Of a stretch of 64,000 nt of DNA, positions 57,540 through 64,000 are shown piece by piece (the stretch's first letter is position 1; each line of letters starts with the position of its first letter). The stretch comes from Gammaproteobacteria bacterium (GTDB lineage: Bacteria; Pseudomonadota; Gammaproteobacteria; Steroidobacterales; Steroidobacteraceae): assembly GCA_021773365.1 (NCBI GenBank), contig JAJFKF010000080.1, forward strand, positions 1-64,000, written 5' to 3'. The translations under genes were made by a program, and so were the position numbers. The notes beneath the pieces were generated by a model, which had not been told where the DNA came from, searched no databases, and was given only the letters and a program-made list of their open reading frames with translations.

Positions 57540-59774
57540 CTATTTTCTAAGGTGCAAGTCGAAAAAAGCGATCACCTGCTGCCAGTAATCGCTGAGATGG
57601 GCCGGCGTGGCCAGCAAATGCCCCTCGCCCTCGTAGCGCAGATACGTGGCGTCTTTTTTCAGGTGTTGCAAGCCAACCCATACCGCATCCGAGTGATTGA
57701 TGATCCCCGCATCATCCGCGCCTGCCTGAAGGATCAACGGCGTGGTAATGCGGTCCAGATAGTAGATGGGCGAATTCTGCATGTAGCGCAGCGGCACCTC
57801 CCACGGCGCGCCGCCCATGGCGCCGGCGTTTTCCTGTAAAAACGGAATCCACCCTCCGCCGCGGGTACCGAAGAATGCCGTCAGATCGCCAAAGCCGGAG
57901 TTCACCACGGCGGCTTTGAAGCGCTGAGTCTGAACGATCAAAGCCAGCGTCGAGTAGCCGCCGTTGCTTTGTCCCATCACCGCCAGCCTTTCCGGATCGG
58001 TAATGTCCAACTCAACTGCGCGATCGATGGCGGGCATGACGGATTTCATCAGGTCCTGCATGGGGGTGCCTTGATGTACCGGTACGTCCGGATACAGAAC
58101 AGCATATCCCCGGGTAGCCAGCATCTGCAGGTTGAACTGCGGCATGCCGCTGAGCCCGAAACGATTCACATAACGCGAACCGCGGATGCCGGCATACACC
58201 CATACGACGGTGGGATGAGGGTGTCCTTCACTATGATCCGGCGGCAGCAGCACACTGGCTTGCAACGGCTCGCCATCGCTGCCGAGGTACTTGATGAGGC
58301 GGCTGGCGCCGAAGCGATATCGGCCAAGGGCTGGATTCAGCAACGTGAACGCGGTTGCCTGGGTGAACCGGGTATCTATGATCCGGTAATCCTTGCCTTC
58401 CTGCGATCCTTCGGCCAGGTAAAGCAATTGTCGCCCATCGGGCAGTACGACGGGCTCAGTGCCAGTGGAGATCAAATACGTCTTTTCCTCCTCGTAAAGA
58501 GAATGCATCTGCCCGGTCGAAACGTTCACGCGCGCAAAGCCGTAGCGCCCTCGCGCTGGATAGGCAACCGCGGCGTACAAAGCGCCGCCTGCAGCGGACG
58601 TCCACAAACGACTGTTGCCAGCTTCCCATACGAAGGACCGTACCTCAGCGGTTGGGTCGCTCGTCAGCCGACGGATGCGGCCTTTGTCCAGCGCAGCGCT
58701 CCAGATTTCTCCCGCGCGAATGGCATAAAGCGTACGGCTGCGCGCGTCCCACGCCGGAACAGCCCCGCACTCGACCGTGCTACCTTCAGCGGTGCTGCCG
58801 AATGTTCGCGTGATCCCGCCGTCGGCGCTGACCACGCTCAGAATGCCTCTTTCCGTTTCGCCACCACTGATGCTGATGGGGTCGCGAGCGGAGGTCCTGA
58901 CTTCGCTCGCAAGGTCTCTGGCGATGTACGCAATCCACTTCGAATCGGGTGACCAGGTGATTCTTGAAGAGAATCCGAACACGCCCGAGAAAACCTTGCG
59001 TACTTCGCCGCTGGCCAGAGCAACCGACGCTATACTGCCATCGAAACCAAACACCTGCGGATGCGGCCGCAGGCCCTTTACGGCTTCTATCCAGGCCAAG
59101 GCGCTCCCGTCGGTTGAAAGGCTCATCGGAGAAGCAATGAAAACGTCACTGGCCAGGCGCTTCACCACGCCCGTGACCACATCCAACAAACCCACATCGA
59201 CTGTATCGGGATTATCCCCTTCACGGCTCAGGGTGATAAACAGACCCCTGCCGTCCAAGGTCCATACCGGCGCTACATTGGCAAATCTATTTCGGGTGGT
59301 GACATCTGCAAGCTTGCGAAATTGATTGGTCTCTTTCTCCCACACCCATACGTTAGGCTGTCCGTCGCGATCGGAATAAAAAGCTAGCCGGCTGCCATCA
59401 GGCGACCATACCGGACTCCAGCTATTACCCGCGCCCGCCGTCAAGTTCCGGGCCACTCCACCGTCCGCAGGATAAAGCCAGATATCACTGCCGAGACTGC
59501 CGTAGGCAGACCCCTGCGTCGAGATGTTTTCGCTTTTGTTGTTTTCAGCCGTAATCTTGAGCGGATCGACGATGGTCAGCGCCACACACGCCGAGTCCGG
59601 TGAAAATGCCGGCGCGCTGGTGTAATGGGGCTTCCTTGGCGCTGTAGCGTCCTGGATCTCCAGCGCGGGTGATGGCAGCGCATCACCCGGCAGGGCGAAA
59701 GACAACAAGCAGATTACAGACGCTGGAACTGACAACCACGGCATTCCAATGCGGATGAATATGCCGGAACGCAT
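57540..59774 (-). CDS. Exported S9-family (prolyl-oligopeptidase-like) serine peptidase (locus D)
   Basis: A 744-residue two-domain peptidase. A signal peptide (PASVICLLSFALPGDAL) precedes a beta-propeller of WD/TolB-like repeats (SPVWSPDGSRLAFYSDRDG, ITWSPDSKWIAYIARD) to about residue 480. An alpha/beta-hydrolase domain follows with nucleophile S603 in MGQSNGGYSTL, acid D687 or D688 in LQAGADDAG and H719 in YEGEGHLL. It starts 10 bp after the receptor stop and ends the FecR-receptor-peptidase operon. The same gene order occurs with the lasso-peptide isopeptidases; whether this enzyme has that activity is untested. Starts at 59774 and 59744 are both possible. Confidence 0.9.
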   Translation of the reverse strand: MRSGIFIRIGMPWLSVPASVICLLSFALPGDALPSPALEIQDATAPRKPHYTSAPAFSPDSACVALTIVDPLKITAENNKSENISTQGSAYGSLGSDIWLYPADGGVARNLTAGAGNSWSPVWSPDGSRLAFYSDRDGQPNVWVWEKETNQFRKLADVTTRNRFANVAPVWTLDGRGLFITLSREGDNPDTVDVGLLDVVTGVVKRLASDVFIASPMSLSTDGSALAWIEAVKGLRPHPQVFGFDGSIASVALASGEVRKVFSGVFGFSSRITWSPDSKWIAYIARDLASEVRTSARDPISISGGETERGILSVVSADGGITRTFGSTAEGSTVECGAVPAWDARSRTLYAIRAGEIWSAALDKGRIRRLTSDPTAEVRSFVWEAGNSRLWTSAAGGALYAAVAYPARGRYGFARVNVSTGQMHSLYEEEKTYLISTGTEPVVLPDGRQLLYLAEGSQEGKDYRIIDTRFTQATAFTLLNPALGRYRFGASRLIKYLGSDGEPLQASVLLPPDHSEGHPHPTVVWVYAGIRGSRYVNRFGLSGMPQFNLQMLATRGYAVLYPDVPVHQGTPMQDLMKSVMPAIDRAVELDITDPERLAVMGQSNGGYSTLALIVQTQRFKAAVVNSGFGDLTAFFGTRGGGWIPFLQENAGAMGGAPWEVPLRYMQNSPIYYLDRITTPLILQAGADDAGIINHSDAVWVGLQHLKKDATYLRYEGEGHLLATPAHLSDYWQQVIAFFDLHLRK

Positions 59775-59784
59775 ATACGATCGG

Positions 59785-62700
59785 TCAAAAATTCTTTTTC
59801 AGGGAAACGTAGTACTTCATCAGATCCGCATCTCCAAACGGACTGTAGTAGCCGTACTGGAAAGAGGCGTCGAAGGGCGGAGTTTTGTCGAACAGGTTCT
59901 TGATTCCTGCAAGCACCTCGATGCCGGACAGCAGATTCTCACTGAAACGATATCGCATGAAAATATCGTGATACATCTGACTAGGGATCGACTGCGAACC
60001 CTGATTGAGAATCACGAGCGCACTTGCAACCGCGCTTGGATCGGCAACCAGGTAGGAGTCGAAATAGCGCGCAGTCCAGCCCAGAGTCAACGGACGGTAT
60101 TGCCAGGTGATGCCGAAGTTTCCCTTGAGTTTCAGCGGATTGGCGTTCGAGATACCTGCGTTTTCCGTGAGCGCTGCCGTCGATATCAGCTGGGTCTCAT
60201 AGTGCGTCTGCAAAGTGGCGATCGCGAAGAAAGCGAACGTGCCCGCAGCAGCGGTCTCATTCTGGTAGTCGAGCTGCGCATCGTAGGCCTCGACCTTGGC
60301 CTGCGCCACATTCACACTCGTACGGTCGATACTGGCAATAGGGCCTGCCCAGCCGGGCTGGTCGGTCGGCAGGTTAGCGCCCCGCACCACCCTTCCCGAC
60401 AGAATGCTTTCATTATTGACCAGCGTTTGCTGGTCGAGAGTGGCAATGTTATCCGTCTTGTGGATGCGAGTATAGTCCACTGACAAACGAAAGCCCGGGA
60501 CCTTCTGCGGCGTCAATACGAACCCGGCGGACCAGCTGGTCGACTTCTCCGGACGGAGCTCCGGATTACCTCCGGTGAGCAGCTCAAATACTCCCGTCAC
60601 CATATTACCTCGAAGCGGATCTACGATGGACGATCCCGTGGTAGGCGCATTGGGCAGCAGTTGCTTGGTCGAGGGAGCGACAAACCCGGTTCCATAGCTG
60701 CCGCGCAGGATAAGATCGCGCACAGGCTGGTACTTCAGACCTATCGTCGGATTGGTCGAATCTCGGCGGTTGGTCACGCGCTCCACGGGCGTTGGCGTAC
60801 CCAACAGAACGAAGCCCGTCGAACCATTGACCTCGTACTCGTCGTGTCGCGCGGCGAGCTGCAAATCGAGGGATTCGATTCCCCGCACGCGATTGCGCGC
60901 GGAAACCAGCGGCAACAGGGCTTCCAGGTAAGCGCTGTCGACCGATTGGGAGCGGCCGGGAATGAAGAAGAAACTGGAAACGACGGCGCCGGTAAAATCC
61001 TCATCACGATGTTCGAGCAGAGCGGAAAGCATCAGCTCGCCCCCAGGCAGGCTCGCAATCGGCCCCGCCAGCCGCACGGTCACGTCACGCAAGGTGGACA
61101 GGAACGGTCCAGACGTCTCTGGCGCCTGCAAACCGGAGGCGAAATCCACCGGATACAAGCTGGTGTCGCGCAGCACATCGATCGTGCCGTCCAATATCGA
61201 ACTGGCAATCGTGGGACTCAATGCGTTCGGCGAGGTGCGATAGTTCCGCAGGCGATTCCAAGTGTAGTCCGCTTCCACCTTCCAGGCATGCGGCAGACTC
61301 ACGATCACACCGCCTACCACGCGCCGATCACGAAAATCGGAGGTGATTAAACCATCGCCCGGATCGCCCGGAACGGAAACCCGAATGTCCTGACCGAACG
61401 GATTATTCGGCGCATTAGCCGCCACGGTGAATACACCGGTGACGACACCCTGATGGAAAACACCCAGATTGTTCGAGCCGGCCAGCTCTATGAAGGCGTG
61501 CACCCGGGAGCTGAATTTGCGACGCGCCGTGAAAGACAGGGACTCTATGGTGGGCGTATTGACGAAGGGGCTTTGCCTTGCGCCGGTGAAATAGACCTGG
61601 TCGGCCAGGTCGAGATTATATTCTCCCGCGTTCGCCGCCAGCGGCGCCAGGCCTCCGCCGCCGGCATAACCCGGCGGCACGAAGGTGATGCTGGGAGTGC
61701 CGGAGCCGAAAAGAGGTGAGCCGTCCAGGCTGCGAACGTTGGTTGTAGCGCCCAGGGGAGGAAATGCCGTGTCCAGATAGAAGCCAGGATTGTTGGCAAG
61801 GATTCCGGCACGACCTCGCTGATAAACGTCGCGATCCTGCGCAACCAGAGTGTTCGCATCACTATAGCTGCCTGCGAACAACAGGCTGGTCCGGCCATCT
61901 TCCAGGGTGTACCCCGCACTGAGGTCGATTCGTCGAGTCGAGGCGTCGGTATCGAAGGTATTGCCGTAAGTCACCTTCATCTCCGCGCCCACGTAGTCCC
62001 GGCGCAGAATCACATTCACCACGCCGCCCGTCGCGCTGCCTCCGTAGATGCCGGAAGAGGTGGTCGGCAGAACTTCAATGCGCTCGATGGCGGCGAGAGG
62101 TATGCCATTGAGGTCACCCTGCACTATGCTTTCGGCATTGAACGCGCTGATTGTCCGGTGGCCATCCACCAGTACGAGCGTCTGACTGGAACCCAATCCG
62201 CGCAGGTTGATGGTACTGGCATTGCCTCTGGTGGTTGGCGCCTGGCTGTATGTGGCGCCCTGGGAATTCATGGGCAATCTTTGCTTGAGAAACTCCTCCA
62301 GGTTCGTCACGCCCGATTGCTCGATCGCGCTGCGAGTGAAGATCACGTAGGGCTGAACATCATCGCGACTGCGCTGGATATCCATGTTAAGCACGCGCGA
62401 ACCTTCGACAAGGATTTCAGGAACACTTGCTTCGCCGGTAGCAGACTTTTGCACAGTTGCGCTGGCCCCGGATGAGGACGATGTATCGCGTTCCTCGGTT
62501 TCCTGCGCAGACTCGGTTTGCGCCAAGGCCAAGCGCAGCCTTCTACCGGCTTCGGCGGCGTCCGCGGCCGGCTTCGGGCCTGCCTGTGGACGGCGGATAG
62601 TCACCGTATCCTTGCCGATATCGCGGAAGGACAGATCGGTTCCAGCGAGAATGGCTTCCAGCGCAGCCCGAGCGGTGAGGCGTCCGCGTACCCCACTGGT

Positions 62701-62928
62701 TCGGTAGCCATCCAGATCTTCACTGGCCGTCAGCACCTGGATCTTAGTTTGTTTGGCAAACTGTAGCAACGCGGACGACAAGGATTGCGCGGCGATACTG
62801 AACTGAAGCGGTTGATTCAACTGCGCTTCGCTGGCGCCGACAGGCAGCATACAGATGGACAGGAGTATCGTTGGCAGCCAGAGTGCGGATTTGTGAATCA
62901 GGCGTCGCGCTCGATTGGATGGGCTCAT
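59785..62928 (-). CDS. TonB-dependent transducer/receptor with STN domain (locus D)
   Basis: A 1047-residue outer-membrane receptor. A signal peptide (ALWLPTILLSICMLPVGASEA) is followed by an STN domain at about 35-110 (IAAQSLSSALLQFAKQTKIQ), a linker, a TonB-box-like EILVEGSRVLNMDIQ, plug (GVTNLEEFLKQRLPMNSQGA, INLRGLGSSQTLVLVDGHR) and barrel ending YYVSLKKNF. The ATG at 62928 is preceded by GGGAAA. It shares the TDQPGWAGP loop with the locus C receptor. The peptidase gene follows 10 bp downstream, FecR lies 67 bp upstream. Confidence 0.93.
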   Translation of the reverse strand: MSPSNRARRLIHKSALWLPTILLSICMLPVGASEAQLNQPLQFSIAAQSLSSALLQFAKQTKIQVLTASEDLDGYRTSGVRGRLTARAALEAILAGTDLSFRDIGKDTVTIRRPQAGPKPAADAAEAGRRLRLALAQTESAQETEERDTSSSSGASATVQKSATGEASVPEILVEGSRVLNMDIQRSRDDVQPYVIFTRSAIEQSGVTNLEEFLKQRLPMNSQGATYSQAPTTRGNASTINLRGLGSSQTLVLVDGHRTISAFNAESIVQGDLNGIPLAAIERIEVLPTTSSGIYGGSATGGVVNVILRRDYVGAEMKVTYGNTFDTDASTRRIDLSAGYTLEDGRTSLLFAGSYSDANTLVAQDRDVYQRGRAGILANNPGFYLDTAFPPLGATTNVRSLDGSPLFGSGTPSITFVPPGYAGGGGLAPLAANAGEYNLDLADQVYFTGARQSPFVNTPTIESLSFTARRKFSSRVHAFIELAGSNNLGVFHQGVVTGVFTVAANAPNNPFGQDIRVSVPGDPGDGLITSDFRDRRVVGGVIVSLPHAWKVEADYTWNRLRNYRTSPNALSPTIASSILDGTIDVLRDTSLYPVDFASGLQAPETSGPFLSTLRDVTVRLAGPIASLPGGELMLSALLEHRDEDFTGAVVSSFFFIPGRSQSVDSAYLEALLPLVSARNRVRGIESLDLQLAARHDEYEVNGSTGFVLLGTPTPVERVTNRRDSTNPTIGLKYQPVRDLILRGSYGTGFVAPSTKQLLPNAPTTGSSIVDPLRGNMVTGVFELLTGGNPELRPEKSTSWSAGFVLTPQKVPGFRLSVDYTRIHKTDNIATLDQQTLVNNESILSGRVVRGANLPTDQPGWAGPIASIDRTSVNVAQAKVEAYDAQLDYQNETAAAGTFAFFAIATLQTHYETQLISTAALTENAGISNANPLKLKGNFGITWQYRPLTLGWTARYFDSYLVADPSAVASALVILNQGSQSIPSQMYHDIFMRYRFSENLLSGIEVLAGIKNLFDKTPPFDASFQYGYYSPFGDADLMKYYVSLKKNF

Positions 62929-62995
62929 GCAGCTTTTCCCGTTGGCTGAGACTACCTACAAGAACGATCACGCATGAGGAAAGTGCACCGATACA

Positions 62996-64000
62996 TCAGA
63001 AAGACACAGCCGTAGACGCAGGTTCGATAGCGATACCTGCGCCCTCCTGCTGGCGGATCGTGACCTGAAAAATATCGGGCAAACCGCGCAGCCAATCTTC
63101 AATACGATCCACCGCGACAGTTCCAGTGTAGTGAAGAGCACCTGTATTTTCGCCGTTCAAACGAATGGGAACCGCAGCATAGCGGTTGACAGCAGCGACA
63201 ACCGACGACAAGGGTTCATGCATGAACTGCAGTGTGCCGCCCTTCCAGGCAGTTGCGCTGTCTGCATCCACTGACACAACCACCGGCTCGGGATCGTCGG
63301 GCGCGAATATCACCTGATGGCCCGCGGCTAGGCGGATGTTTTCCGGCGGCGAGCCGGTTTGCGGCGGCGCGAACCGGCCTGCTGGCGTGCGATCCACGTC
63401 CACCGTGCCCTCGGTTACGGCAACTTTGACGACACCTTGTTCGGCACGCACATTGAAAGCCGTGCCGACAGCTGTCACCGTGGCATTCAGCGCCTCGACG
63501 ATGAAAGGACGATTACGCTCCTTTCTCACTTGAAAGAAAGCTTCTCCCTGCTCCAGGCGAATACGGCGCTGCGCGGCGGTATAGACAGTTGCAAGCCGGG
63601 AGCCCGCAGCTACGGTAACGGCGGTACCATCCGGAAGGACGAAGTCGCGATTGATCCCCGTCGTAGTAGCGATAGTGACGTCGTCATGGAGTGCGGGATG
63701 CCGGATGGCGAGCCACCAGGCACCCGCAACGATGGCTACAGTGGCCGTCGCTGCCGCCAGCGTCCAGGGAAGATGACGAAAGACGTTTTTTCTTGCAGGA
63801 GCCGCCAGAAAACTCTCCGACAGGCAGGGTGGACATTTTTCCAGCCCGGAAGTTTGCTGCCAGATCGACTGTATGCGGGAGAATTCCTCCGCATTCGCCG
63901 CCGAGGCTTCACACCAAGCCAACCACTCGTGGATTTCATCCGGCGCCACGCCAGGATCGCGCAGCCGGAACAACCATTCAGCAGCCTGCTCACGGCGGGA
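62996..64000 (-). CDS. FecR-type anti-sigma/signal transducer (locus D), 5' end beyond the window
   Basis: The frame stays open to the window edge: REQAAEWLFRLRDPGVAPDE continues upstream of the first in-frame TTG, matching the DUF4880-like cytoplasmic head, so the start lies outside. Visible parts are a membrane segment (TLAAATATVAIVAGAWWLAI), the periplasmic FecR domain (GEAFFQVRKERNRPFIVEAL, GTAFNVRAEQGVVKVAVTEG) and the C-terminal DUF4974-like domain. At least 334 residues are present. A sigma factor gene is expected just outside the window. Confidence 0.9.
   Translation of the reverse strand, partial: SRREQAAEWLFRLRDPGVAPDEIHEWLAWCEASAANAEEFSRIQSIWQQTSGLEKCPPCLSESFLAAPARKNVFRHLPWTLAAATATVAIVAGAWWLAIRHPALHDDVTIATTTGINRDFVLPDGTAVTVAAGSRLATVYTAAQRRIRLEQGEAFFQVRKERNRPFIVEALNATVTAVGTAFNVRAEQGVVKVAVTEGTVDVDRTPAGRFAPPQTGSPPENIRLAAGHQVIFAPDDPEPVVVSVDADSATAWKGGTLQFMHEPLSSVVAAVNRYAAVPIRLNGENTGALHYTGTVAVDRIEDWLRGLPDIFQVTIRQQEGAGIAIEPASTAVSF

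Noticed and set aside
57275-64000. Lasso-peptide precursor or cyclase genes with locus D
   Set aside because: No short precursor-like frame, asparagine-synthetase-like or transglutaminase-like gene could be found inside the window.

Overview
The window is high-GC, densely coded DNA from a free-living Gram-negative bacterium, most likely a gammaproteobacterium. The evidence is a single-chain PurL of about 1300 residues, a glyA-nrdR pair, EttA, MltF, TadA, MiaE and numerous TonB-dependent receptors with FecI/FecR regulators. I cannot fix the genus from the sequence. All assignments rest on motif reading; no database search was run.

Layout. (1) 0-3 kb: nrdR, glyA and a histone-deacetylase-like hydrolase, all on the minus strand. 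(2) 3.1-7.6 kb: surface-signalling locus A (ECF sigma, FecR, STN-domain TonB receptor) on the plus strand, with a near-identical promoter-like element before the sigma gene and before the receptor gene. (3) 7.7-19.4 kb: ettA, a TlpA-like thioredoxin protein, hutI, a zinc-ribbon DUF4145-like protein, purL, an orphan T6SS-type FHA protein and an MscS channel. (4) 19.5-26.8 kb: three membrane histidine kinases in a row, two of them hybrid. (5) 27-31.9 kb: locus B, with sigma-FecR (minus) divergent from an STN receptor (plus). (6) 31.9-40.65 kb: a block bounded by a 14-bp copy of the tRNA-Ser 3' end at 32189 and the tRNA-Ser gene itself at 40561, with integrase remnants at both edges. It holds a deleted phytanoyl-CoA dioxygenase gene and locus C (sigma-FecR-STN receptor-multidomain thioredoxin). 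(7) 40.7-49.6 kb: housekeeping and small genes (mltF, tadA, a PucR-type regulator, a YCII-like protein, a miaE-like gene, csaA, two coupled membrane-anchored paralogues, a YidB-like protein). (8) 49.7-57.3 kb: an accessory patch with a ribbon-helix-helix protein, a pRiA4b ORF-3 protein, a truncated gene, a DEDDh exonuclease, a Fic enzyme with an AbiEi-like N-terminus, a frameshifted RhuM-Fic pseudogene, an AbiEi/AbiEii pair and a dispersed repeat in three places. (9) 57.5-64 kb: locus D, FecR (cut by the window end), STN receptor and a secreted S9 serine peptidase.

How it fits together. The dominant theme is trans-envelope signalling and uptake. Four STN-type TonB receptors, four FecR anti-sigma factors and three ECF sigma factors lie in 64 kb. 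Two loci carry a periplasmic enzyme as the last gene: a three-module TlpA-like thioredoxin in C, and a prolyl-oligopeptidase-fold peptidase in D. The D order (FecR, receptor, S9 peptidase) resembles the uptake and cleavage half of lasso-peptide isopeptidase loci. I read C and D as uptake systems for peptide-like or disulfide-containing ligands that are processed in the periplasm; that is inference. The tRNA-Ser-flanked block carrying locus C suggests at least one module arrived by site-specific integration.
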